A DNA stretch of 64,000 nucleotides from Bremerella volcania (GTDB taxonomy: Bacteria; Planctomycetota; Planctomycetia; Pirellulales; Pirellulaceae), in the NCBI RefSeq assembly GCF_007748115.1, contig NZ_CP036289.1, positions 744,001 to 808,000 on the forward strand, written 5' to 3'. Made by a program: the position numbers and the translations under genes. Within the stretch, counting starts at the first letter, position 1. Every line of letters begins with the position of its first letter. Shown in pieces: positions 43,353-53,313 of this stretch. The notes under the pieces are model-generated. The model was not told where the DNA came from. It ran no database searches and saw only the letters and a program-made list of their open reading frames with translations.

Positions 43353-45401
43353 TCAGCGCGACGGAGCGACGGGACGCTCGTGTAAGCGGTTCTCTTGATA
43401 CGCCTCGATCAATCGCTCGAGCATTTCCATGCGAAAACCGATTCGTTGACCACGCTCGGTATCACGGGTGCGCCGCGGTGAATCGAAGACGCGAATGTTT
43501 TGAACTTGCGGGATGATATCGACGCCATTTCGAATGGCGGCTTCCACCGATTCAAAGTGAGAATGCTGCGCCAGAACGATTCGATCCGTTTCCAATACCA
43601 GCGTGTAACCGTAATCTCCGTATGCTTCGGAGAACGCACCGTCGATGGTAATCGCCTTACCACTTCGCTTCAGTGGAGACTCACCCGCTTCGACTTTGAC
43701 CGGGACGTGCCCATTGACGATCAAGCCATTGGCGGCCTCCATGCCAAATTCCTTGAGAACTTTGTCGCAGAACTCCGATTCGTGGATCAACGAGAAATAG
43801 GTGTTCTTCGTCTCGTGATGGGGCTTCTTATCCGCGATGAAGTCACGTTCCAAGGTCGCGATGCGGTCCTTGCCGAACAAGGGAGATCTCGGACCGCTCC
43901 AGAGGTACCACAGGAAATCAAGATCAGCCTGTTCCGAATGGACAAACGCACGACGGACGACCGTTTCGATTTCCTCAAACATGGCGCGTCCAGAGACGGA
44001 CTTCTGATCGATGGTAACCGGCAGAAAGCTACCGTCAGCATCGACCGGCACGCAGCCATGAAAGATTAAGCAATCGTCTCGTTTCAGGTACATCGATCCG
44101 TGACCGACCATAAAACGCATCTGCTCCCGCAGTTTCTGGCTATTGAGAAACGAATGCTTCAAGCGTGATAGACAGGCTGCTTCTTCTTCGCTCAGTTGAT
44201 AAGGATTGTCAGGGTCGACTGTCGGGAAGTTGGTGTCGCGAAGGGCGTATGTCTGGCCATCAATTTCAATGGTGCCTGCCTGGTGGTTGATGCGGTGCAT
44301 CAACCTGCGATGCTCTAGTTCCCAGTGAGGATTTCGCTCGATCATTTGACCTTCGAGCTTGAATTGCATAATCGCCGCAGCCTTCTGCATCCTGGCGACG
44401 ACTTCATTGGGACGCATGCCGTGTCCTTTAGGCATGAAGAACTCGGAAGGGTCATCGGCATAGACGGTACGCGCGAGATGTTCCAGGGGCGTCAGCGGGA
44501 CCCCGTAGCCTTCGTCCAATTGGCCAATGCGTCGATACCGTAGTGAAACGCGAAGTACCGTGCAGATTGCAGTTTCGTGTCCGAGGGAGGCCGCCAGCCA
44601 CAGCACGTCGTGATTACCCCAAATGAACTCGACATTGGGTTGCAACTGGAGATAGTCCATAACTTTGTCGCCACGCGGGCCCCGGTCCCACAGATCGCCA
44701 GCGATGATCAACTCGTCCACTGCCAGGTTACGAATCAGTCGCCCCAAGAGATGGACTAAGTGCAAAGCTTTACCACGCCGTACCAGTTCATCGAGGATTG
44801 CTCCGATGAATTCCGGTCCTCGTTCCGTGGAAGGTGCATGCATCATCTCGAGCAGAAGTTCTCGGTATTCTGCCGGGAAGAGATTGGTTGCCAGGCGAAG
44901 ACTGAAGTTCGAGACGAGATATCGCAGCAGTTCAAGTTGGGGCATTAGCATCTGCAATGCGTAGGCCCGAATGCTTTCCGGCTGAGTTAACGTCTCTCCG
45001 ACACGTTGGGTTACTTCTGCCGGATAGAAGGTCAGCTTGAGAAACTCTTCCAACTCGGTTGCGGTCATCGAGTCCGCGAACATTTCTTCGACCAATGGGC
45101 GAAGCGTTCCCGAAGCATTATTGATGACGTGCTGCAGCTTCTTGTCTTCGCCGTGGATGTCGCTGATCACATGCACGACCCCCTTGGGCAAAGTCTGCAC
45201 GGCGGCCAGGCGAGCGGCCTCAGCGATGGCCGCGTCGGCGTTGGGGAACTGCAATGCGAGCAATTCCAAGATGGAGAGATCTGCCTTAGGACGCTTAAAC
45301 GAATGAGATGTGGTTTGCACGGTAGAACTTGCGTCGAAACGTTGGAAACGCGAAGACCGCACCGCCGGAAGGGTTGCGGCAGACCTGGCACACTTGGTCA
45401 C
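43353..45401 (-). CDS. fbp: Fructose-1,6-bisphosphatase, class III
   Basis: A gluconeogenic phosphatase of the class III (Firmicute-type) family, built on a calcineurin-like metallophosphatase fold. Motifs are in order: GVVHVISDIHGEDKKL (DxH metal site), LIIAGDLWDRGPRGD (GDxxDRG) and FIWGNHDVLWLAA (GNHD), followed by MVGHGSMYLKRDDCLIFHGC and NGLIVNGHVPVKV, which supply the later histidines. The family's normal opening reads as LSILELLALQFPNADAAIAEAARL here, so the 40 or so residues before it (GTG at 45401) may be untranslated; a GTG at 45320 is an alternative start. Neither has a clear ribosome site. It stands alone, converging with the hybrid kinase gene 18 bases away. Confidence 0.9.
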   Translation of the reverse strand: MTKCARSAATLPAVRSSRFQRFDASSTVQTTSHSFKRPKADLSILELLALQFPNADAAIAEAARLAAVQTLPKGVVHVISDIHGEDKKLQHVINNASGTLRPLVEEMFADSMTATELEEFLKLTFYPAEVTQRVGETLTQPESIRAYALQMLMPQLELLRYLVSNFSLRLATNLFPAEYRELLLEMMHAPSTERGPEFIGAILDELVRRGKALHLVHLLGRLIRNLAVDELIIAGDLWDRGPRGDKVMDYLQLQPNVEFIWGNHDVLWLAASLGHETAICTVLRVSLRYRRIGQLDEGYGVPLTPLEHLARTVYADDPSEFFMPKGHGMRPNEVVARMQKAAAIMQFKLEGQMIERNPHWELEHRRLMHRINHQAGTIEIDGQTYALRDTNFPTVDPDNPYQLSEEEAACLSRLKHSFLNSQKLREQMRFMVGHGSMYLKRDDCLIFHGCVPVDADGSFLPVTIDQKSVSGRAMFEEIETVVRRAFVHSEQADLDFLWYLWSGPRSPLFGKDRIATLERDFIADKKPHHETKNTYFSLIHESEFCDKVLKEFGMEAANGLIVNGHVPVKVEAGESPLKRSGKAITIDGAFSEAYGDYGYTLVLETDRIVLAQHSHFESVEAAIRNGVDIIPQVQNIRVFDSPRRTRDTERGQRIGFRMEMLERLIEAYQENRLHERPVAPSR

Positions 45402-45527
45402 GTTCAGCCGAAATAAAAGGCTGGAACTAGTTTACGAATATTGCCGCAGTGGTGCAAACTGTCGAAATCACATGGGACTGTGGTTTACAATGGTGTCTAA
45501 ACAGGTAAACCCACTCAAAGGCCCACC

Positions 45528-46475
45528 ATGAATTCCATGAAGATGATCGCGGTTGTTTTGATGCTTTTCATCACGGCAGAGACCTCTGCCGCGGAACCGA
45601 ATACTCAGCAGCCTGAAGGCAGTTCTCCCGACGGTATCACCGGGAAAGATCTCGCAGGCAAACGCGTGGTGTTTCTGGGAGACAGCATTACGCAGGCAGG
45701 GGGATACATCAGCTTCATCGATTATTATCTCGAGAAACTGTACCCCGAGCAAAACTTTGACGTTTATGGCCTCGGTCTTGCAAGCGAGACCTTGTCGGGG
45801 CTTAGCGAAGACAATCACGCAGGGGGTGCCTTTCCCCGACCATGTTTGTTTGAACGTCTGGGGAGGCTCTTGGAGCGAGCGAAGCCTGAAGTGGTGTTTG
45901 CGTGCTACGGAATCAACGACGGAATCTATCAGCCACTTGATCCTGATCGTTTCTCGGCATTTCAGAACGGTGTAAAGAAACTCATCGAGCAGTGCCAGGC
46001 GGCGGGCGTTGAGCAGATATTCCTCGTTACTCCTCCCATCTACGATACGATCACTCGGCCTGGTGAATTCAATTATGACTCAGTGATGACCAGATACGCG
46101 GCGTGGGAAATGTCTCTCGATGAACCAGCCGTCCACGTCATTGATTTACATTCCGCCATGCGTAAAGCACGCGATGCTCGAACCGAGGTTTTTTCAAAAG
46201 ATCGTGTCCATCCCGGAGGCGAGGGGCATCTATTCATGGCACAAGCGATATTGGCTGGCTTGAACGTCCCTGTCCCCAAGGAGTCCCTCGCTACGATTCA
46301 GGCCGATCCGCTTTATCAGCAGATCGACAAGTTGCGCAAGTATCGTTCTGCTAACTGGATGAAACACATTGGCTATTCTCGCGAGAAGACCGTGCCGTCG
46401 CAGCCTCTGGGAGATACGGAGGAAGTGGCAGCCAAAATGAAGGCCACGATCAATCAAATGCGACGGAAGGAATAG
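45528..46475 (+). CDS. Secreted SGNH/GDSL-family hydrolase (second copy)
   Basis: A 315-residue hydrolase with signal peptide MKMIAVVLMLFITAETSAA. Block I is VVFLGDSITQAGGYISFI (catalytic Ser in GDSIT), block II is the LGLASETLSG stretch, block III is ACYGINDGIYQPLD and block V is SKDRVHPGGEGHLFMA, supplying the Asp and His of the triad. It lacks the C-terminal accessory domain of the SGNH protein at 16878 and has a basic tail instead. AAGG lies seven bases before the first ATG. It is transcribed alone between the divergent fbp gene and the converging glycan locus. Probable periplasmic esterase, substrate unknown. Confidence 0.87.
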   Translation: MNSMKMIAVVLMLFITAETSAAEPNTQQPEGSSPDGITGKDLAGKRVVFLGDSITQAGGYISFIDYYLEKLYPEQNFDVYGLGLASETLSGLSEDNHAGGAFPRPCLFERLGRLLERAKPEVVFACYGINDGIYQPLDPDRFSAFQNGVKKLIEQCQAAGVEQIFLVTPPIYDTITRPGEFNYDSVMTRYAAWEMSLDEPAVHVIDLHSAMRKARDARTEVFSKDRVHPGGEGHLFMAQAILAGLNVPVPKESLATIQADPLYQQIDKLRKYRSANWMKHIGYSREKTVPSQPLGDTEEVAAKMKATINQMRRKE

Positions 46476-46504
46476 TTCCGTCACCGAATCGCCTGGTATC
46501 GTGT

Positions 46505-47719
46505 TCAGCCTGCTTTCTGCAGCGGTAACGGCGAACGGAAGTGATTCAGAAGTTGAATGTAGTCTTGGATGCCACGTTCGTAAGAACAAGCCGAACTCGC
46601 GTATTTGCGGCATCGCTGCTTCCATGAGGGAAGACGTGACGAGTCTTCACTCAGCCTCGAAAGTTCCTGGGTCAGGCGTTGTCTCATTTCGTTTTTGTCG
46701 ACTGGCAGTTTGACGACACACTCCGGCAATTCCGCGTACCAGCCGACATCGTTGACGATGGTCGGCAAACCGAGTTGCAGAGCCCGCGAGACGATGGCGC
46801 TCGTCTCGCCCATGGTTGGATAGCGAAGTGAAATGCAAACGTCGACGTTTCGCATTTTGTCGAGAAATGCTTCTTCTTCCATTCGACCGTAGAAGGTCAC
46901 GCTGTCTTGAATGCCCAGGTTGCGGGCAAATTGAGGTAGTGTTTCGCAAGTTCCCTGAAGAGAGCCTCCAACGTGTAGATGAATTTTCGAGCCCTTGGCG
47001 GCACATGCCTTCACCGCTTCTAACACGATGTCTACATGCTTGTGGGGCTGAACAATTCCGAAGATGCCGACCTGGATCGTATCTTGTTCCATACGATCCG
47101 AACAACTCGGTGTCATTCCCCGGTAGAGTTGTGGAAACTTCAACGCTTCCAATTCGGGAAATCGCTTGCCAATCGATTTCTGCGCAAACTGCGAGTGAAC
47201 GATGCAGCCTGTCGCACAGGCAAGTACGGGGTCGAAGAAAGGAACCTCGTTAACGTACGGCCCATCCCAAAATAATGGAGTATCGGTTTCGTTGTATTTC
47301 AAAATCCAATCTGCAACAGCTGGTCCATACCACGTTCGAAGAACATCGTAATAGGCCAGCATCTTGCTCTGATCTTGCACGTCGTTGCGATAGAGAAAGA
47401 ACGCCATCAGGTGGTGCAGTGCCGGATCATGGAGATGTACAACGCCTGGGTACTGGGTCAGGACCGGCAGTTGGGGACCATGAAACGTACTGCAGTTGCC
47501 CATTTGATAGACGGTTTGATCATACCCGTTACCACCAGCGAAATGATCGAGATCGTGAACAGTGACTCGGGAATGGTTGCTTGACGCGTCGTTGCTTGTG
47601 GTGAATACATCCACTTCCACGCCTGAGGTTGCCAGGCCATGCACCAAGTCAAACGCGTAGTCAGCGATTCCTGTCCTTTCATCAGGCCAGGGGGTAATCA
47701 TCGCTATCTTACGAATCAC
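46505..47719 (-). CDS. GT4-like glycosyltransferase (GT-B fold)
   Basis: A 404-residue retaining glycosyltransferase. The N-terminal Rossmann half opens with KIAMITPWPDERTGIADYAFDLV, and the C-terminal half holds QVGIFGIVQPHKHVDIVLEAVKA, IHLHVGGSL, the DVCISLRYPTMGETSAIVSRAL block (equivalent of the E-x7-E sugar-nucleotide site, with Glu in GETS) and GLPTIVNDVGW. It lacks membrane segments. The start is a GTG that overlaps the DUF4214 gene by 11 bases; an ATG six codons in is the alternative. As the last gene of the second glycan locus it would add one sugar to the growing chain on the cytosolic face. Confidence 0.85.
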   Translation of the reverse strand: MIRKIAMITPWPDERTGIADYAFDLVHGLATSGVEVDVFTTSNDASSNHSRVTVHDLDHFAGGNGYDQTVYQMGNCSTFHGPQLPVLTQYPGVVHLHDPALHHLMAFFLYRNDVQDQSKMLAYYDVLRTWYGPAVADWILKYNETDTPLFWDGPYVNEVPFFDPVLACATGCIVHSQFAQKSIGKRFPELEALKFPQLYRGMTPSCSDRMEQDTIQVGIFGIVQPHKHVDIVLEAVKACAAKGSKIHLHVGGSLQGTCETLPQFARNLGIQDSVTFYGRMEEEAFLDKMRNVDVCISLRYPTMGETSAIVSRALQLGLPTIVNDVGWYAELPECVVKLPVDKNEMRQRLTQELSRLSEDSSRLPSWKQRCRKYASSACSYERGIQDYIQLLNHFRSPLPLQKAG

Positions 47720-48887
47720 AAGAAACCTCGCTACGAACGGGCGCTTTTGCCAGCAGGATCATGGTGTCTGCATACTTGGATTGCAACTGCGCAGTCGACC
47801 CTTGGTTTGTGAATCCGCACGCTTGCAAAGCGGACTGAAGTCGTATCACATGAAATGGCTGATTCGAGGTCGTTTCTACAATCAAGAGGCATCCTCCCGG
47901 TACTAAAGCACCGGATGCCAGCAGCAGGCACTTGATCAGTTCGTTGTCGTCCAGATGGGAAAGCCGTGACTCGAGTAGAATCCCGCCGAATGACTCCAAT
48001 GGCTGGGATGCAAGGAAGTCGGTCAGCGTTGTTTCGAGCGTTGCGGGGATGCCAAGCGAGCGGATATAGCCGAGCGAACTGGCCGGCACTGCCCAATTCG
48101 CGATCTCGATGCCGGCTGAGCGACAACCACGTATCACATCTTGGACACCATCTGTGGCGATCAGCCAATCCCGAAGAACCCCTTGTCCAACGTCAGACTT
48201 GTCAGTGTAGTGCCCAATCTCCGAGAGAATTCCTTCCAACGAAGAGGGCGGTGTGGCGTCCTGTACTTGGGCCATTGCGGCGTGCATTTGCTGAACGTGC
48301 ATTGCGATGTCGTTCGCGGCAATGCTTTGTTCATCGATGTACAGATTTGGGAGCGAAGGAAGCGTACCGCAATTCGCACTCGAGCGTAGTTGGCGAAGTT
48401 GATGTTCGATGTTCTCAGTGACTTCCAGCCAATCGGCTGCCAGGGAAGCAACACGACGATCAAGGTTCGTCATGTTGTTCACGTCTTCGGCACTCATGCG
48501 AGATAATTTCAACTTCGAAATCAGTCGCTTCCACCAACGACGCTTGCGTGGGTTCTCCTTCAGTTCATCTTTGGCATACATTTCCAAGCCCAGCACTTGA
48601 ATATTGCGACGACGTCCCTCTTTCGATTGCTTTAACTTCATCAGGACATCAACCCGAGTCAGTGATCCCTTTTCCAGAGGAACAATCCACTGCTGGATGC
48701 AATTCTCGGATGCTGACCGATTGAGGATTCTGCGATAGGCAAGCCGGATAAACTCGATATCGTCCTTCGGCGTCAGAAGCTCGGCAATATCGACGGATTG
48801 GAATACCTTTTCTCGAAGACTATCCATGGGCAACAAGGTCTTTCTCAAGTCTGCCCGGACTCGTTCGATGGTGGCTTTGTCACACAT
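47709..48887 (-). CDS. DUF4214-like protein with degenerate methyltransferase-like C terminus
   Basis: A 392-residue protein. Residues about 35-85 (DIEFIRLAYRRILNRSASENCIQQWI and DVLMKLKQSKEGR) match the DUF4214 repeat, a short helical module found in surface-layer and glycosyltransferase proteins. Residues about 90-270 are mostly helical and include QLRQLRSS-like coils. The last 130 residues look like the second half of a class I methyltransferase (FGGILLESRLSHLDDNEL, LVPGGCLLIVETTS) but no glycine-rich SAM-binding motif precedes it, so catalysis is doubtful. I start at the ATG at 48887 (AGGA eight bases upstream), since the longer frame overlaps the neighbouring gene by 65 bases. It probably acts with the adjacent glycosyltransferase. 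Confidence 0.75.
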   Translation of the reverse strand: MCDKATIERVRADLRKTLLPMDSLREKVFQSVDIAELLTPKDDIEFIRLAYRRILNRSASENCIQQWIVPLEKGSLTRVDVLMKLKQSKEGRRRNIQVLGLEMYAKDELKENPRKRRWWKRLISKLKLSRMSAEDVNNMTNLDRRVASLAADWLEVTENIEHQLRQLRSSANCGTLPSLPNLYIDEQSIAANDIAMHVQQMHAAMAQVQDATPPSSLEGILSEIGHYTDKSDVGQGVLRDWLIATDGVQDVIRGCRSAGIEIANWAVPASSLGYIRSLGIPATLETTLTDFLASQPLESFGGILLESRLSHLDDNELIKCLLLASGALVPGGCLLIVETTSNQPFHVIRLQSALQACGFTNQGSTAQLQSKYADTMILLAKAPVRSEVSCDS

Positions 48888-48897
48888 GCGTTTGATC

Positions 48898-50523
48898 CTA
48901 ACGATGTTCGATACTGTTTGGCTTGCGGCTGGCCAGTTGCTTTTGCTCGGCGGAATTCTCAAGGATCGAGACGGTATAGTTGACCGAGTTCCTGAAGAAC
49001 CATGATCCTTGAACGGTTTTCAGGGGAGTATTCTCCGCCGTTTGAGGGAATAACTTCTCTCCCTGGTATACGGGCAAAGCAAGGTCTTCTAGCTGTTTGG
49101 CGTTACTCGCGAAGGTCGCTATTTGCTGTTGTCGCTTGTCGTAGTCCGGAACGAAGCGATACATTTCGAAGTCGTAGTTATCAAGTACTATAATGTCGAT
49201 GTCTTCTGGAAGGTCCCCCTTGAAGAGGACGTGCTTCTGAGCACGATCTCCCATTGCTGATTGAAATCGCTCGGGAACCGAGATCACTGTTTCCGGCGGC
49301 AGAGCGGCAATCTTCTCACGCAAGAGCGCCTCGACTTCGAAGAAGGTCGCCGGGCCGTGATTCAAGACTCGCGTTGCAAGGAAGGAACCACCATTCAGAA
49401 TCGTCACCACTAAGATGGCCGCGGCAATTGCGCGATTGCCAACCCAGTAAGAGCGATTGACGACCATGAATCCGTAGATCGCGACTGCGTAGATCGTAAG
49501 AATCGGAGAATACGTTGGGTTGAAGTAGCCTGACGCATAGAACAGGCCCAGCGTTGCCAGCGGGATCGATGCAACGAATCTCGATTCCCAAGTACGCATG
49601 ACCAGGGGAAGCGGTAAGGCAATTGCCCAGATCATGGTGGCAACAAAGCAGTGCGAGGTTGCAAAGTCCGCTTCAAAGGGGTTCATCGAAGACCACAAGT
49701 TATCGTTGACCGCCGCGTCTTTCAAAAACAAGGGACTGTGCCAATAGACGTTCTTCAAGAAACTGCCCAAACCTAACCGCTGCCCTTCTGAGCCCCCACC
49801 CAGTGCAGGAAGGAAATGGAGTTGTCCATCCACCATCCATGTTCTTACGGCGTGGTTCAGAATTAGTCCTACGCCCATCGCGCTAACGGCGATGCCAGTA
49901 AAAACGTTTCCCAGTCGTGTCCGTGCAAACAGTATGAGGTAACAACCCAGAAAGAAGGCCGGGAAGAGACTGAGTAAATGATTCATGGGCAAAAGCAATA
50001 ACGAGAGAATCAAGAGCCCTCGAAATAGCCAACTATCTTTGGTGCGCAATTCGGCCAGGCACCAGCATGCCAAACTGGCGACGGCAACCCATGAGATTTC
50101 AGGTCGAACTCGCAGGATGGTAAATATGCCTTGGTACGAGATCACCATCGATAGTGGGATCAGAACTCCCGCAAGCTGTGCGCGTGAAGGAACCAAAAGC
50201 TGCACGACTCGCGTTGTGGAAAAAATTAGCACGCATCCCAGAAGAAGCGAGGTCCAACGAGCCGATAGAGGCGTTAGGGCTCCTCCACCCGTTGACAGGT
50301 AAGCAGCATGAAACACGAGTCCGCTATCTTTGCCTGTGTTGACGGGGACTCTTGTAAGATAGATCGCTTCGTCAGCGTGAAAGTCGATACGGGGAAGCGC
50401 AAATGCCATCACGACACTTCCGATGGCAGTCATGAGCAAGGCCAGGTAGAGATGGCGACGTTGAGGACTGAGTGCCGCAATCCAGGCAGTGGGTCGCAAT
50501 TCGCGCGCATGCGCTAGATCCAT
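48898..50523 (-). CDS. GT-C-like polytopic membrane glycosyltransferase
   Basis: A 541-residue membrane protein with ten or more hydrophobic helices followed by a C-terminal soluble domain of about 150 residues (from AALPPETVISVPERF). The first external loop reads ALPRIDFHADEAIYLTRVPV; the D/E pair after the first helix (here HADEA) is the hallmark of GT39/GT-C transferases that use lipid-phosphate sugars at the periplasmic face. I place the start at the ATG at 50523, preceded by AAGGA at seven bases; the frame is open to a TTG at 50574 with a weaker site. Its neighbour at 50683 is similar in plan, and the two may transfer different sugars to the same polymer or lipid. Confidence 0.8.
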   Translation of the reverse strand: MDLAHARELRPTAWIAALSPQRRHLYLALLMTAIGSVVMAFALPRIDFHADEAIYLTRVPVNTGKDSGLVFHAAYLSTGGGALTPLSARWTSLLLGCVLIFSTTRVVQLLVPSRAQLAGVLIPLSMVISYQGIFTILRVRPEISWVAVASLACWCLAELRTKDSWLFRGLLILSLLLLPMNHLLSLFPAFFLGCYLILFARTRLGNVFTGIAVSAMGVGLILNHAVRTWMVDGQLHFLPALGGGSEGQRLGLGSFLKNVYWHSPLFLKDAAVNDNLWSSMNPFEADFATSHCFVATMIWAIALPLPLVMRTWESRFVASIPLATLGLFYASGYFNPTYSPILTIYAVAIYGFMVVNRSYWVGNRAIAAAILVVTILNGGSFLATRVLNHGPATFFEVEALLREKIAALPPETVISVPERFQSAMGDRAQKHVLFKGDLPEDIDIIVLDNYDFEMYRFVPDYDKRQQQIATFASNAKQLEDLALPVYQGEKLFPQTAENTPLKTVQGSWFFRNSVNYTVSILENSAEQKQLASRKPNSIEHR

Positions 50524-50682
50524 CACTTCATCCTTGTTGGAATCGGCTGCAACCGATTGCTCACCGTGCACCAAATTAACCTGGGTTTCCTATGCCCTCA
50601 GGAATTGCGGGGTATCTTAAGGCATCTGCAATATCGGGCCAATATCGCTTTTATGGGCCAGAGGTGTCGCTTCAGAAGCTTG

Positions 50683-52374
50683 CTAGCGACTCGAATCGGC
50701 GTGATTCACGAGGCCTGCGACGGATGCCCCACTATGGATCTCATAAATCGCAGTCTCGGGAAGGTCCACAATTCGCGAGTAGGTAGTCTGATCGGGAGAA
50801 TTGGGGATAACTCTCTCGGTTAAGAATCGGTCGAAATCAGCGAAAGCATGCTTGGAAGCAAGTCGTTTGGAGACAACGACGAGGACCGACTTACCTTCGG
50901 TGCCATAGGTGCCCATGTCATGAATGCGGCAAAACGCATTGGCTTTGACAACTCCGGGATCAAACCTCCTAGGGGCGGAATCCTTGGATGAACGGCGATC
51001 CGAAACGAAATTCGTCTCAGGTGGGGTCATTTGCACCAATTCGGAAGCACCAGACTTAGGAAACTCTAACCCTCCAACATGAGAAACTTCCCAGTAATCC
51101 AGAACAAGGTCGTAACTCTTTCCATTGGTTATCTCGGATAAAGCTTGCTGGACGGAAGATCGCTGGGTTAGCGAGATGGCCTGCTGCGATTTCATGCTGT
51201 ATCGTTCGACGATGTCCGGCGTTTGAAACAACAGGTTGATCAAAATCACCGATGCTACTGTGGCGATCAGTCCACGATTCGGTTGATCTGGCTTAAGTAC
51301 CCAGAGTAAGGACAGAACGATCATGGGAATCCAGCCGAACCAATACCAACCAAGCAGTGCGCCCTTACTGGCAATCATCAACCAACAGGCCAGAAAGGAG
51401 ATCAGCAGAATGAGGAAGACTCGTCGCTGCTTGATCAAAAGCATTCCGGCAAGAATTAGGAACGCCAAAGGACAAAGACTCCACTGAACTAAGCCGCCAG
51501 AAAAGACACCATCCCAGCCCCAAATGTGATTGTTGAGACTCGTCTTGGCAATCATCCAACTCCAGGCTTCTCCACTGGGTAGTGTTACGATTCGCTGGAC
51601 AAATGCTGCGGAATCGAAGATCACGATTGGAGTCATCAGAAGGAAACCACAAGCCATAAGGCCAGTCACATGAAACATCTTCAATGAGACTGTCTTTAGG
51701 CTCTTGCCTTCCTTCATCGGAAACGTGAAATGCAAGAGAAACGCGAAGATGGCGGTCGGCATCATCGTCAATTTGAGAGAAACGGCACCGCCAATCAGAA
51801 TCCATCCCAATGGAGCGACAACCTGGGCCATCCTCGGAGACAGCGACTCGCGAAGATGGGAATCGCTGTAGAGTAACAGTACCCCATAAACGGCCATCGC
51901 CAACGCAAACGTCTCGGGGCCTGTGATCTTGCCGCACCACCAGGCGATCGGCATCGTTAGCCATAGCGCTGCCAGGAGATAGCCAAACTTGGGTTTCGCC
52001 ATGTTGCCAACGACAGCGATCGAAACGGGAATGCTCACAAATGCGATGCAGGCGAGCGTTCTTAAAATCCAGAACGCGTCGGTTTCGAACCAGTCGATCA
52101 AGTTGACGTAGAGGGTCCAATAGCTGGAACCATAGCCTGCTTCATTCAGGCGGAAGAGAGGGCTCCCAATGCCTTGGAATTCTGGGTCCTGGAGCATGCT
52201 GCTGCCCCAGACGAAGAACGCGATTTCATCGGCCGCGAATGCGTTGAGAAACGCAATCCGAATCAAACCAATCGATGCCAGGACAAGCATTGCGATCCCA
52301 GCCAGGTGCCCCCAATTTTGATGCAGCCATGGTCGCATGGTAGGTTTCGCTGGATTGTTGGCCGAGAAATCCAT
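50683..52374 (-). CDS. GT-C-like polytopic membrane glycosyltransferase
   Basis: A 563-residue protein with about ten membrane helices. The first helix (LAGIAMLVLASIGLIRIAFLNAF) runs into AADEIAFFVWGSSML, where the D-E pair occupies the GT-C catalytic position. RTLACIAFVSIPVSIAVVG and LVLDYWEVSHVGGLEF mark a later helix and the soluble C-terminal part. It lies 108 bases upstream of the other GT-C-like gene and 18 bases downstream of the methyltransferase gene. The two GT-C proteins have little direct identity beyond the first loop, unlike the near-duplicates at 23390 and 32355. The lipid-linked donor and the acceptor are unknown. Confidence 0.8.
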   Translation of the reverse strand: MDFSANNPAKPTMRPWLHQNWGHLAGIAMLVLASIGLIRIAFLNAFAADEIAFFVWGSSMLQDPEFQGIGSPLFRLNEAGYGSSYWTLYVNLIDWFETDAFWILRTLACIAFVSIPVSIAVVGNMAKPKFGYLLAALWLTMPIAWWCGKITGPETFALAMAVYGVLLLYSDSHLRESLSPRMAQVVAPLGWILIGGAVSLKLTMMPTAIFAFLLHFTFPMKEGKSLKTVSLKMFHVTGLMACGFLLMTPIVIFDSAAFVQRIVTLPSGEAWSWMIAKTSLNNHIWGWDGVFSGGLVQWSLCPLAFLILAGMLLIKQRRVFLILLISFLACWLMIASKGALLGWYWFGWIPMIVLSLLWVLKPDQPNRGLIATVASVILINLLFQTPDIVERYSMKSQQAISLTQRSSVQQALSEITNGKSYDLVLDYWEVSHVGGLEFPKSGASELVQMTPPETNFVSDRRSSKDSAPRRFDPGVVKANAFCRIHDMGTYGTEGKSVLVVVSKRLASKHAFADFDRFLTERVIPNSPDQTTYSRIVDLPETAIYEIHSGASVAGLVNHADSSR

Positions 52375-52392
52375 TTCGCGTTCAAACCTTGG

Positions 52393-53313
52393 TTAGGCTG
52401 CTTTTTTCAGGGTCGAAGCGGACGCTAGTGGTTTCTTTGCTACGATTCCATGGTTTTGATAAAGCCGCATCCAATTGTGCGTGTCTTGCTTTCGTGAGGC
52501 GGGCACCGGCGCGGTGAAATGGAGACGCGTGTCAGTAAACCCGGTTGTCTCGACCGCGAACGCCAATTGGTATGGCTGAATAGGACGCACGTGCGTTTGA
52601 TCGGTATAGAAGAAGCTTAACGATTCAAAGCAAAACGGATTGGGTGTCTCGAGCAGTAAGAAGCCGCCGGGAGCCAGTTTTTGGTAGCTAAGCCGTAAGA
52701 GTTCGGTCACGGTGCCAAATGGCATGTGCTCGATGACGTGAAATGCGGTTATTCCACACAGGCTGTTGTCGGGAGCCATGCGGAGTTCATCAATCGCGTC
52801 TCCATGCCGGGCTTCCAAGTTGAGTTCATTCAGCTTCCGGATCATCAAGGCGCTGGTATCGATGCCAACCGCGTTGAATCCTGCTTCGTTCAGAATTTCT
52901 AGGAGTTCTCCTCGTCCGCAGCCAATATCCCAGACCGGAAGCGATTGCACCGACTGGTCGACGTCAATCGTGTCGAGGACGGCGCGTAGCTCTTCACGTA
53001 CTTTGTCCATCGGACCACGAAAGAACATTTGCATCAGAAGGTATTGATGCTCTTCGTCCGTAATGCCGTCTTCTTCGACCAGGAAGTCCGACATTTGCCT
53101 CCGCGCGGATTTCAGCCGATCCGCCAATGGATCGGGGAGAAAGTGGATTGGAGGGAGCGGCGGCACCGAGAAGAGTTCCTCTTGAAGCTTCCGGATGCTG
53201 CGTCGTTGCCCAAAAAATGGTATGAGGGAAAAGACCGTATCTCGAACTGACAGCATACGAAGGCGATGCTTTTCATAAATTCGCCGAAGCCACTTCACGT
53301 CGAACTCTCCCAC
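52393..53313 (-). CDS. Class I SAM-dependent methyltransferase
   Basis: A 306-residue methyltransferase of the Methyltransf_23-like group common in O-antigen loci, where such enzymes cap or decorate the chain. Motif I is VWDIGCGRGELLEILNEAG (about residues 124-142), then GIDTSALMIRKLNEL, the NSLCGITAFHVIEHMPF motif (post-I/II with the E-H pair typical of the group) and LAPGGFLLLETPNP (motif III). An N-terminal helical region of about 100 residues precedes it. The GTG at 53313 is the first start but has no clear ribosome site; an ATG at 53256 would shorten it by 19 residues without touching the domain. It lies at the head of the GT-C pair. Confidence 0.85.
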   Translation of the reverse strand: MGEFDVKWLRRIYEKHRLRMLSVRDTVFSLIPFFGQRRSIRKLQEELFSVPPLPPIHFLPDPLADRLKSARRQMSDFLVEEDGITDEEHQYLLMQMFFRGPMDKVREELRAVLDTIDVDQSVQSLPVWDIGCGRGELLEILNEAGFNAVGIDTSALMIRKLNELNLEARHGDAIDELRMAPDNSLCGITAFHVIEHMPFGTVTELLRLSYQKLAPGGFLLLETPNPFCFESLSFFYTDQTHVRPIQPYQLAFAVETTGFTDTRLHFTAPVPASRKQDTHNWMRLYQNHGIVAKKPLASASTLKKAA

